Below are positions 12,381 to 24,298 of a stretch of DNA of 64,000 nt, piece by piece. The stretch is from Osmia lignaria lignaria (lineage: Eukaryota; Arthropoda; Insecta; Hymenoptera; Megachilidae), in contig NW_027478168.1 of the NCBI RefSeq assembly GCF_051020975.1, positions 1,860,001-1,924,000 on the forward strand, in the 5' to 3' direction. The first letter of the stretch is position 1; every line of letters starts with the position of its first letter. The position numbers and the translations under genes were made by a program. A model generated the notes under the pieces. That model saw only the letters and a list, made by a program, of their open reading frames with translations. It did not search any database and was not told where the DNA came from.

Positions 12381-14312
12381 GCAGATTTATCTCAAGGGAA
12401 GGGGCCTGACGGACATATTTCGAGATATTTCTTCTTCTTGTTGTTCTTCTTCTGCACAGCTAAGCTGGAAGTGGCATTTGCAGCTCGCAATAGTGCAGAG
12501 TTATCTCCAAGAAAGGGGCCACGGTGTTTCTGTATCTCTATTATGTTGGTGCGGCTTCGGAACTTTTAAATATCTTGATATATCTTGAGAACTACGCATC
12601 TGATCAAAAAATATCATACAACATAAAAAGTAGGAAACTTAATTCTCTACAAAAAAGGTCTCTTAACATTTTGCCATAGCTCGCTTCGTTTCCGAGATAT
12701 TTGCAGATTTATCTCAAGGGAAGGGGCCTGACGGACATATTTCGAGATATTTCTTCTTCTTGTTGTTCTTCTTCTGCACAGCTAAGCTGGAAGTGGCATT
12801 TGCAGCTCGCAATTGTGCAGAGTTATCTCAAAGAGAGGGGCCACGGTGTTTCTGTATCTCTATTATGTTGGTGCGGCTTCGGAACTTTTAAATATCTTGA
12901 TATATCTCGAGAACTACGCCTCTGATCAAAAAATATCATAGAAGATAAAAAGTAGGAAACTTAATTCTCTACAAAAAAGGTCTCTTAACATTTTCCCATA
13001 GCTGGCATCGTTTCCGAGATATTTGCAGATTTAGCTCAAGGGAAGGGGCCTGACGGACATATTCCGAGATATTTCTTCTTCTTGTTGTTCCTCTTCTGCA
13101 CAGCTAAGCTGGAAGTGGCATTTGCAGCTCGCAATAGTGCAGAGTTATCTCAAAGAAAGAGGCCACGGTGTTTCTGTACCTCTATTATGTTGGTGCAGCT
13201 TCGGAACTTTTAAATATCTTGATATATCTCGAGAACTACGCATCTGATCAAAAAATATCATAGAACATAAAAAGTAGGAAACCTAATTTTCTACAAAAAA
13301 GGTCTCTCAACATTTTGCCATAGCTCGATTCCTTTCCGAGATATTTGCAGATTTATCTCAAGGGAAGGGGCCTGACGGACACATTTCCAAATATTTCTTC
13401 TTCTTGTTGTTCTTCTTCTGCACAGCTAAGCTGGAAGTGGCATTTGCAGCTCGCAATAGTGCAGAGTTATCTCAAAGAAAGGGGCCACGGTGTTTCTGTA
13501 TCTCTATTATGTTGGTGCGGCTTCGGAACTTTTAAATATCTTGATATATCTCGAGAACTACGCCTCTGATCGAAAAATATCATAGAACATAAAAAGTAGG
13601 AAACTCAGTTGTCTACAAAAAAGGTCTCTTAAGATTTTGCCATAGCTCGCTTCGTTTCCGAGATATTTGCAGATTTATCTCAAGGGAAGGGGCCTGACGG
13701 ACATATTTCGAGATATTTCTTCTTCTTGTTGTTCTTCTTCTGCACAGCTAAGCTGGAAGTGGCATTTGCAGCTCGCAGTAGTGCAGAGTTATCTCAAAGA
13801 AAGGGGCCACGGTGTTTCTGTATCTCTATTATGTTGGTGCGGCTTCGGAACTTTTAAATATCTTGATATATCTCGAGAACTACGCATCTGATCAAAAAAT
13901 ATCATAGAACATAAATAGTAGGAAACTTAATTTCCTACAAAAAAGATCTCTTAATATTTTGCCATAGCTCGCATTGTTTCCGAGATATTTGCAGATTTAG
14001 CTCAAGGGAAGGGGCCTGACGGACATATTCCGAGATATTTCTTGTTCTTGTTGTGCTTCTTCTGCACAGCTAAGCTGGAAGTGGCATTTGCAGCTCGCAA
14101 TAGTGCAGAGTTATCTCAAAGAAAGAGGCCACGGTGTTTCTGTACCTCTATTATGTTGGTGCAGCTTCGGAACTTTTAAATATCTTGATATATCTCGAGA
14201 ACTACGCATCTGATCAAAAAATATCATAGAACATAAAAAGTAGGAAACCTAATTTTCTACAAAAAAGGTCTCTTAACATTTTGCCGTAGCTCGCTTCGTT
14301 TCCGAGATATTT
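12381..14312 (+). repeat. Satellite A six-monomer cassette, copy 1 (1,932 bp)
   Basis: Monomers at 12,381 (TCTCCAAGAAAG), 12,703 (CAATTGTGCAG with GAGAGGGG), 13,025 (GATTTAGCTC type, preceded by GCTGGCATCG), 13,347 (ACACATTTCCAAATATT), 13,669 (GCTCGCAGTAGTG) and 13,991 (TTCTTGTTGTGC). The same ordered set recurs exactly 3,220 bp downstream. Confidence 0.88.
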
Positions 14313-15600
14313 GCAGATTTATCTCAAGGGAAGGGGCCTGACGGACACATTTCGAAATATTTCTTCTTCTTGTTGTTCTTCTTCTGCACAGCTAAGCTGG
14401 AAGTGGCATTTGCAGCTCGCAATAGTGCAGAGTTATCTCAAAGAAAGGGGCCACGGTGTTTCTGTATCTCTATTATGTTGGTGCGGCTTTGGAACTTTTA
14501 AATATCTCGATATATCTCGAAAACTACGCTTCTGATCAAAAAATATCATAGAACATAAATTGTAGGAAACATAATTCTCTACAAAAAAGGTCGCTTAACA
14601 TTTTCCCATAGCTGGCATCGTTTCCTCGATATTTGCAGATTTAGCTCAACGGAAGGGGCCTGACGGACATATTCCGAGATATTTCTTCTTCTTGTTGTTC
14701 CTCTTCTGCACAGCTAAACTGGAAGTGGCATTTCCAGCTCGCAATAGTGCAGAGTTATCTCAAAGAAAGGGGCCACGGTGTTTCTGTATCTCTATTATGT
14801 TGGTGCGGCTTCGGAACTTTTAAATATCTTGATATATCTCGAGAACTACGCATCTGATCAAAAAATATCACAGAAGATAAAAAGTAGGAAACTTAATTCT
14901 CTACAAAAAAGGTCTCCTAACATTTTGCCATAGCTCGCTTCGTTTCCGAGATATTTGCAGATTTATCTCAAGGGAAGGGGTCTGACGGGCATATTTCGAG
15001 ATATTTCTTCTTCTTGTTGTTCTTCTTCTGCACAGCTAAGCTCGAAGTGGCATTGGCAGCTCGCAATAGTGCAGAGTTATCTCAAAGAAAGGGGCCACGG
15101 TGTTTCTGTATCTCTATTATGTTGGTGCGGCTTCGGAACTTTTAAATATCTTGATATATCTTGAGAACTACGCATCTGATCAAAAAATATCATACAACAT
15201 AAAAAGTAGGAAACTTAATTCTCTACAAAAAAGGTCTCTTAACATTTTGCCATAGCTCGCTTCGTTTCCGAGATATTTGCAGATTTATCTCAAGGGAAGG
15301 GGCCTGACGGACATATTTCGAGATATTTCTTCTTCTTGTTGTTCTTCTTCTGCACAGCTAAGCTGGAAGTGGCATTTGCAGCTCGCAATTGTGCAGAGTT
15401 ATCTCAAAGAGAGGGGCCACGGTGTTTCTGTATCTCTATTATGTTGGTGCGGCTTCGGAACTTTTAAATATCTTGATATATCTCGAGAACTACGCATCTG
15501 ATCAAAAAATAACATAGAAGATAAAAAGTAGGAAACTCAATTCTCTACAAAAAAGGTCTCTTAACATTTTGCCATAGCTCGCTTCGTTTCCTAGATATTT

Positions 15601-17532
15601 GCAGATGTATCTCAAGGGAAGGGGTCTGACGGACATATTTCGAGATATTTCTTCTTCTTGTTGTTCTTCTTCTGCACAGCTAAGCTGGAAGTGGCATTTG
15701 CAGCTCGCAATAGTGCAGAGTTATCTCCAAGAAAGGGGCCACGGTGTTTCTGTATCTCTATTATGTTGGTGCGGCTTCGGAACTTTTAAATATCTTGATA
15801 TATCTTGAGAACTACGCATCTGATCAAAAAATATCATACAACATAAAAAGTAGGAAACTTAATTCTCTACAAAAAAGGTCTCTTAACATTTTGCCATAGC
15901 TCGCTTCGTTTCCGAGATATTTGCAGATTTATCTCAAGGGAAGGGGCCTGACGGACATATTTCGAGATATTTCTTCTTCTTGTTGTTCTTCTTCTGCACA
16001 GCTAAGCTGGAAGTGGCATTTGCAGCTCGCAATTGTGCAGAGTTATCTCAAAGAGAGGGGCCACGGTGTTTCTGTATCTCTATTATGTTGGTGCGGCTTC
16101 GGAACTTTTAAATATCTTGATATATCTCGAGAACTACGCCTCTGATCAAAAAATATCATAGAAGATGAAAAGTAGGAAACTTAATTCTCTACAAAAAAGG
16201 TCTCTTAACATTTTCCCATAGCTGGCATCGTTTCCGAGATATTTGCAGATTTAGCTCAAGGGAAGGGGCCTGACGGACATATTCCGAGATATTTCTTCTT
16301 CTTGTTGTTCCTCTTCTGCACAGCTAAGCTGGAAGTGGCATTTGCAGCTCGCAATAGTGCAGAGTTATCTCAAAGAAAGAGGCCACGGTGTTTCTGTACC
16401 TCTATTATGTTGGTGCAGCTTCGGAACTTTTAAATATCTTGATATATCTCGAGAACTACGCATCTGATCAAAAAATATCATAGAACATAAAAAGTAGGAA
16501 ACCTAATTTTCTACAAAAAAGGTCTCTCAACATTTTGCCGTAGCTCGATTCCTTTCCGAGATATTTGCAGATTTATCTCAAGGGAAGGGGCCTGACGGAC
16601 ACATTTCCAAATATTTCTTCTTCTTGTTGTTCTTCTTCTGCACAGCTAAGCTGGAAGTGGCATTTGCAGCTCGCAATAGTGCAGAGTTATCTCAAAGAAA
16701 GGGGCCACGGTGTTTCTGTATCTCTATTATGTTGGTGCGGCTTCGGAACTTTTAAATATCTTGATATATCTCGAGAACTACGCCTCTGATCGAAAAATAT
16801 CATAGAACATAAAAAGTAGGAAACTTAGTTGTCTACAAAAAAGGTCTCTTAAGATTTTGCCATAGCTCGCTTCGTTTCCGAGATATTTGCAGATTTATCT
16901 CAAGGGAAGGGGCCTGACGGACATATTTCGAGATATTTCTTCTTCTTGTTGTTCTTCTTCTGCACAGCTAAGCTGGAAGTGGCATTTGCAGCTCGCAGTA
17001 GTGCAGAGTTATCTCAAAGAAAGGGGCCACGGTGTTTCTGTATCTCTATTATGTTGGTGCGGCTTCGGAACTTTTAAATATCTTGATATATCTCGAGAAC
17101 TACGCATCTGACCAAAAAATATCATAGAACATAAATAGTAGGAAACTTAATTTCCTACAAAAAAGATCTCTTAATATTTTGCCATAGCTCGCATTGTTTC
17201 CGAGATATTTGCAGATTTAGCTCAAGGGAAGGGGCCTGACGGACATATTCCGAGATATTACTTGTTCTTGTTGTGCTTCTTCTGCACAGCTAAGCTGGAA
17301 GTGGCATTTGCAGCTCGGAATAGTGCAGAGTTATCTCAAAGAAAGGGGCCACGGTGTTTCTGTATCTTTATTATGTTGGTGCGGCTTCGGAACCTTTAAA
17401 TGTCTCGATATATCTCGAAAACTACGCATCTGATCAAAAAATATCATAGAACATAAATAGTAGGAAACTTAATTTCCTACAAAAAGGGTCTCTCAACGTT
17501 TTGCCATAGCTCGCATTGTTTCCGAGATATTT
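15601..17532 (+). repeat. Satellite A six-monomer cassette, copy 2 (1,932 bp)
   Basis: Second copy, offset 3,220 bp (ten monomers) from copy 1, with all six diagnostic variants in the same order. Small differences such as ATGAAAAG (near 16,164) show that the copies are not identical. Between copies 1 and 2 lie monomers of mixed origin (14,313-15,600), including one at 15,279 that resembles the second cassette member. Confidence 0.88.
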
Positions 17533-17855
17533 GCAGATTCAGCTCAAAGGAAAGGGGCCTGACGGACATATTCCGAGATATTTCTGGTTCTTGTTGTGCT
17601 TCTTCTGCACAGCTAAGCTGGAAGTGGCATTTGCAGCTCGCAATAGTGCAGAGTTATCTCAAAGAAAGAGGCCACGGTGTTTCTGTACCTCTATTATGTT
17701 GGTGCGGCTTCGGAACTTTTAAATATCTTGATATATCTCGAGAACTACGCATCTGATCAAAAAATATCATAGAACATAAAAAGTAGGAAACTTAATTCTC
17801 TACAAATAAGGTCTCTTAACATTTTGCCATAGCTCGCTTCGTTTCCGAGATATTT
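17533..17855 (+). repeat. 323-bp satellite A variant (1-bp insertion)
   Basis: This monomer carries GATTCAGCTCAAAGG followed by AAAGGGGCC, one base longer than the consensus at that place, so the following landmark falls at 17,856. It also has the TTCTTGTTGTGC variant of the 'old' monomer class. Confidence 0.85.
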
Positions 17856-19143
17856 GCAGATTTATCTCAAGGGAAGGGGCCTGACGGACATATTTCGAGA
17901 TATTTCTTCTTCTTGTTGTTCTTCTTCTGCACAGCTAAGCTGGAAGTGGCATTTGCAGCTCGCAGTAGTGCAGAGTTATCTCAAAGAAAGGGGCCACGGT
18001 GTTTCTGTATCTCTATTATGTTGGTGCGGCTTCGGAACTTTTAAATATCTTGATATATCTCGAGATCTACGCACCTGATCAAAAAATATCATAGAACATA
18101 AAAAGTAGGAAACTTAATTCTCTACAAAAAAGGTCTCTTAACATTTTGCCATAGCTCGCTTCGTTTCCGAGATATTTGCAGATTTATCTCGAGGGAAGGG
18201 GCCTGACGGACATATTTCGAGATATTTCTTCTTCTTGTTGTTCTTCTTCTGCACAGCTAAACTGGAAGTGGCATTTCCAGCTCGCAATAGTGCAGAGTTA
18301 TCCCAAAGAAAGGGGCCACGGTGTTTCTGTATCTCTATTATGCTGGTGCGGCTTCGGAACTTTTAAATATCTTGATATATCTCGAAAACTACGCTTCTGA
18401 TCAAAAAATATCATAGAACATAAATTGTAGGAAACTTAATTCTCTACAAAAAAGGTCTCTTAACATTTTGCCATAGCTCGCTTCGTTTCCGAGATATTTG
18501 CAGATTTATCTCAAGGGAAGGGGCCTGACGGACATATTTCGAGATATTTCTTCTTCTTGTTGTTCTTCTTCTGCACAGCTAAGCTCGAAGTGGCATTTGC
18601 AGCTCGCAATAGTGCAGAGTTATCGCAAAGAAAGGGGCCACGGTGTTTCTGTATCTCTATTATGTTGGTGCGGCTTCGGAACTTTTAAATATCTTGATAT
18701 ATCTCGAGAACTACGCATCTGATCAAAAAATATCATAGAACATAAAAAGTAGGAAACTTAATTCTCTACAAAAAAGGTCTCTTAACATTTTGCCATAGCT
18801 CGCTTCGTTTCCGAGATATTTGCAGATTTATCTCAAGGGAAGGGGCCTGACGGACATATTTCGAGATATTTCTTCTTCTTGTTGTTCTTCTTCTGCACAG
18901 CTAAGCTGGAAGTGGCATTTGCAGCTCGCAATAGTGCAGAGTTATCTCAAAGAATGGGGCCACGGTGTTTCTGTATCTCTATTATGTTGGTGCGGCTTCG
19001 GAACTTTTAAATATCTTGATATATCTCGAGATCTACGCATCTGAACAAAAAATATCATAGAACATAAAAAGTAGGAAACTTAATTCTCTACAAAAAAGGT
19101 CTCTTAACATTTTGCCATAGCTCTCTTCGTTTCCGAGATATTT

Positions 19144-19466
19144 GCAGATTTATCTGAAGGGAAGGGGCCTGACGGACATATTTCGAGATATTTCTTCTTC
19201 TTGTTGTTCTTCTTCTGCACAGCTAAGCTGGAAGTGGCATTTGCGGCTCGCACTAAACGCAGAGTTATCTCAAAGAAAGGGGCCACGGTGTTTCTGAATC
19301 TCTATTATGTTGGTGCGGCTTCGGAACTTTTAAATATCTCGATATATCTCGAGAACTACGCTTCTGATCAAAAAATATCATAGAACATAAATTGTAGGAA
19401 ACATAATTCTCTACAAAAAAGGTCTCTTAAGATTTTGCCATAGCTCGTTTCGTTTCCGAGATATTT
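19144..19466 (+). repeat. 323-bp satellite A variant with CACTAAACGCAGAG
   Basis: First occurrence (19,251) of a distinctive +1-bp variant in which the usual CAATAGTGCAGAG reads CACTAAACGCAGAG. The same variant recurs at 21,506, 23,117, 25,372, 28,271 and 31,492 and marks the descent of the 2.25-kb HOR family. Confidence 0.9.
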
Positions 19467-19788
19467 GCAGATATATCTCAAGGGAAGGGGCCTGACGGAC
19501 ATATTTCGAGATATTTCTTCTTCTTGTTGTTCTTCTTCTGCACAGCTAAGCTGGAAGTGGCATTTGCAGCTCGCAATAGTGCAGAGTTATCTCAAAGAAA
19601 GGGGCCACGGTGTTTCTGTATCTCTATTATGTTGGGGCGGCTTGTGTACTTTTAAATATCTTGATATGTCTTGAGAACTACGCTTCTGATCAAAAAATAT
19701 CATAGAACATAAAAAGTAGGAAACTTAATTCTCTACAAAAAAGGTCTCTTAACATTTTGCCATAGCTCGCTTCGTTTCCTAGATATTT
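19467..19788 (+). repeat. Divergent satellite A monomer
   Basis: Carries TTGGGGCGGCTTGTGTAC and GATATGTCTTGAG in the normally well-conserved second half, a combination I do not see in other monomers of the window. Length is normal. It sits between the first CACTAAACG monomer and the third cassette copy. Confidence 0.75.
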
Positions 19789-21076
19789 GCAGATGTATCT
19801 CAAGGGAAGGGGTCTGACGGACATATTTCGAGATATTTCTTCTTCTTGTTGTTCTTCTTCTGCACAGCTAAGCTCGAAGTGGCATTTGCAGCTCGCAATA
19901 GTGCAGAGTTATCTCCAAGAAAGGGGCCACGGTGTTTCTGTATCTCTATTATGTTGGTGCGGCTTCGGAACTTTTAAATATCTTGATATATCTTGAGAAC
20001 TACGCATCTGATCAAAAAATATCATACAACATAAAAAGTAGGAAACTTAATTCTCTACAAAAAAGGTCTCTTAACATTTTGCCATAGCTCGCTTCGTTTC
20101 CGAGATATTTGCAGATTTATCTCAAGGGAAGGGGCCTGACGGACATATTTCGAGATATTTCTTCTTCTTGTTGTTCTTCTTCTGCACAGCTAAGCTGGAA
20201 GTGGCATTTGCAGCTCGCAATTGTGCAGAGTTATCTCAAAGAGAGGGGCCACGGTGTTTCTGTATCTCTATTATGTTGGTGCGGCTTCGGAACTTTTAAA
20301 TATCTTGATATATCTCGAGAACTACGCCTCTGATCAAAAAATATCATAGAAGATAAAAAGTAGGAAACTTAATTCTCTACAAAAAAGGTCTCTTAACATT
20401 TTCCCATAGCTGGCATCGTTTCCGAGATATTTGCAGATTTAGCTCAAGGGAAGGGGCCTGACGGACATATTCCGAGATATTTCTTCTTCTTGTTGTTCCT
20501 CTTCTGCACAGCTAAGCTGGAAGTGGCATTTGCAGCTCGCAATAGTGCAGAGTTATCTCAAAGAAAGAGGCCACGGTGTTTCTGTACCTCTATTATGTTG
20601 GTGCAGCTTCGGAACTTTTAAATATCTTGATATATCTCGAGAACTACGCATCTGATCAAAAAATATCATAGAACATAAAAAGTAGGAAACCTAATTTTCT
20701 ACAAAAAAGGTCTCTTAACATTTTGCCGTAGCTCGCTTCCTTTCCGAGATATTTGCAGATTTATCTCAAGGGAAGGGGCCTGACGGACACATTTCCAAAT
20801 ATTTCTTCTTCTTGTTGTTCTTCTTCTGCACAGCTAAGCTGGAAGTGGCATTTGCAGCTCGCAATAGTGCAGAGTTATCTCAAAGAAAGGGGCCACGGTG
20901 TTTCTGTATCTCTATTATGTTGGTGCGGCTTCGGAACTTTTGAATATCTCGATATATCTCGAAAACTACGCTTCTGATCAAAAAATATCAGAGAACGTAA
21001 ATTGTAGGAAACATAATTCTCTACAAAAAAGGTCTCTCAACATTTTGCCATAGCTCGCTTCGTTTCCGAGATATAT
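19789..21076 (+). repeat. Satellite A cassette, copy 3 (four of six monomers)
   Basis: Third copy of the cassette, offset 4,188 bp from copy 2 (13 monomers plus two 1-bp insertions). The monomers at 19,789, 20,111, 20,433 and 20,755 correspond to the first four cassette members. After that the array passes into the 2.25-kb HOR family. Confidence 0.87.
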
Positions 21077-22043
21077 GCAGATTTATCTCAAGGGAAGGGG
21101 CCTGACGGACATATTTCGAGATATTTCTCCTTCTTGCTGTTCTTCTTCTGCACAGCTAAGCTGGAAGTGGCATTTGCAGCTCGCAATAGTGCAGAGTTAT
21201 CTGAAAGAAAGGGGCCACGGTGTTTCTGTATCTCTATTATGTTGGTGCGGCTTCGGAACTTTTAAATATCTTGATATATCTCGAGAACTACGCTTCTGAT
21301 CAAAAAATATCATAGAACATAAATTGTAGGAAACATAATTCTCAACAAAAAAGGTCTCTTAAGATTTTGCCATAGCTCGTTTCGTTTCCGAGATATTTGC
21401 AGATATATCTCAAGGGAAGGGGCCTGACGGACATATTTCGAGATATTTCTTCTTCTTGTTGTTCTTCTTCTGCACAGCTAAGCTGGAAGTGGCATTTGCG
21501 GCTCGCACTAAACGCAGAGTTATCTCAAAGAAAGGGGCCACGGTGTTTCTGAATCTCTATTATGTTGGTGCGGCTTCGGAACTTTTAAATATCTCGATAT
21601 ATCTCGAGAACTACGCTTCTGATCAAAAAATATCATAGAACATAAATTGTAGGAAACATAATTCTCTACAAAAAAGGTCTCTTAAGATTTTGCCATAGCT
21701 CGTTTCGTTTCCGAGATATTTGCAGCTATATCTCAAGGGAAGGGGCCTGACGGACATATTTCGAGATATTTCTTCTTCTTGTTGTTCTTCTTCTGCACAG
21801 CTAAGCTGGAAGTGGCATTTGCAGCTCGCAATAGTGCAGAGTTATCTCAAAGAATGGAGCCACGGTGTTTCTGTATCTCTATTATGTTGGTGCGGCTTCG
21901 GAACTTTTAAATATCTTGATATATCTCGAGAACTACGCTTCTGATCAAAAAATATCATAGAAAATAAATTGTAGAAAACATAATTCTCTACAAAAAACGT
22001 CTCTTAACATTTTGCCATAGCTCGCTTCGTTTCCGAGATATTT

Positions 22044-24298
22044 GCAGATTCAGCTCAAAGGAACTGGCCTGACGGACATATTTCGAGATATTTCTTCTTC
22101 TTGTTGTTCTTCCTCTGCACAGCTAAGCTGGAAGTGGCATTTGCAGCTCGCAATAGTGCAGAGTTATCTCAAAGAAAGCGGCCACGGTGTTTCTGTATCT
22201 CTATTATGTTGGTGCAGCTTCGGAACTTTGAAATATCTTGATATATCTCGAGAACTACGCATCTGATCAAAAAATATCATAGAACATAAAAAGTAGAAAA
22301 CCTAATTCTCTACAAAAAAGGTCTCTCAACATTTTGCCATAGCTCGCTTCGTTTCCGAGATATATGCAGATTTATCTCAGGGGAAGGGGCCTGACGGACA
22401 TATTTCGAGATATTTCTTCTTCTTGTTGTTCTTCTTCTGCACAGCTAAGCTGGAAGTGGCATTTGCAGCTCGCAATAGTGCAGAGTTATCTCAAAGAAAG
22501 AGGCCACGGTGTTTCTGTACCTCTATTACGTTGGTGCAGCTTCGGAACTTTTAAATATCTTGATATATCTCGAGAACTACGCATCTGATCAAATAATATC
22601 ATAGAACATAAAAAGTAGAAAACTTAATTCTCTACAAAAAAGGTCTCTCAACATTTTGCCATAGCTCGCTTCGTTTCCGAGATATATGCAGATTTATCTC
22701 AAGGGAAGGGGCCTGACGGACATATTTCGAGATATTTCTTCTTCTTGTTGTTCTTCTTCTGCACAGCTAAACTGGAAGTGGCATTTCCAGCTCGCAATAG
22801 TGCAGAGTTATCTGAAAGAAAGGGGCCACGGTGTTTCTGTATCTCTATTATGTTGGTGCGGCTTCGGAACTTTTAAACATCTTGATATATCTCGAGAACT
22901 ACGCTTCTGATCAAAAAATATCATAGAACATAAATTGTAGGAAACATAATTCTCAACAAAAAAGGTCTCTTAACATTTTGCCATAGCTCGTTTCGTTTCC
23001 GAGATATTTGCAGATATATCTCAAGGGAAGGGGCCTGACGGACATATTTCGAGATATTTCTTCTTCTTGTTGTTCTTCTTCTGCACAGCTAAGCTGGAAG
23101 TGGCATTTGCGGCTCGCACTAAACGCAGAGTTATCTCAAAGAAAGGGGCCACGGTGTTTCTGAATCTCTATTATGTTGGTGCGGCTTCGGAACTTTTAAA
23201 TATCTCGATATATCTCGAGAACTACGCTTCTGATCAAAAAATATCATAGAACATAAATTGTAGGAAACATAATTCTCTACAAAAAAGGTCTCTTAAGATT
23301 TTGCCATAGCTCGTTTCGTTTCCGAGATATTTGCAGATATATCTCAAGGGAAGGGGCCTGACGGACATATTTCGAGATATTTCTTCTTCTTGTTGTTCTT
23401 CTTCTGCACAGCTAAACTGGAAGTGGCATTTCCAGCTCGCAATAGTGCAGAGTTATCTGAAAGAAAGGGGCCACGGTGTTTCTGTATCTCTATTATGTTG
23501 GTGCGGCTTCGGAACTTTTAAATATCTTGATATATCTCGAGAACTACGCTTCTGATCAAAAAATATCATAGAACATATATTGTAGGAAACATAATTCTCT
23601 ACAAAAAAGGTCTCTTAACATTTTGCCATAGCTCGCTTCGTTTCCGAGATATTTGCAGATTTATCTCAAGGGAAGGGGACTGACGGACATATTTCGAGAT
23701 ATTTCTTCTTCTTGTTGTTCTTCTTCTGCACAGCTAAGCTGGAAGTGGCATTTGCAGCTCGCAATAGTGCAGAGTTATCTCAAAGAAAGAGGCCACGGTG
23801 TTTCTGTACCTCTATTATGTTGGTGCAGCTTCGGAACTTTTAAATATCTTGATATATCTCGAGAACTACGCATCTGATCAAATAATATCATAGAACATAA
23901 AAAGTAGAAAACTTAATTCTCTACAAAAAAGGTCTCTGAACATTTTGCCATAGCTCGCTTCGTTTCCGAGATATATGCAGATTTATCTCAAGGGAAGGGG
24001 CCTGACGGACATATTTCGAGATATTTCTTCTTCTTGTTGTTCTTCTTCTGCACAGCTAAGCTGGAAGTGGCATTTGCAGCTCGCAATAGTGCAGAGTTAT
24101 CTCAAAGAATGGAGCCACGGTGTTTCTGTATCTCTATTATGTTGGTGCGGCTTCGGAACTTTTAAATATCTTGATATATCTCGAGAACTACGCTTCTGAT
24201 CAAAAAATATCATAGAAAATAAATTGTAGAAAACATAATTCTCTACAAAAAACGTCTCTTAACATTTTGCCATAGCTCGCTTCGTTTCCGAGATATTT
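22044..24298 (+). repeat. Satellite A heptamer HOR, copy 1 (2,255 bp)
   Basis: Seven monomers, six of 322 bp and one of 323 bp. It starts with the GATTCAGCTCAAAGGAACTG monomer (22,044), followed by an ATCTCAGGGG monomer (22,366), a GATATATGCAG-start monomer with TTTCCAGC (22,688), the CACTAAACG 323-bp monomer (23,010) and three more. The next 2,255 bp appear nearly identical. One difference I can see is TCTCTGAAC near 23,935 against TCTCTCAAC near 26,190. Confidence 0.93.
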
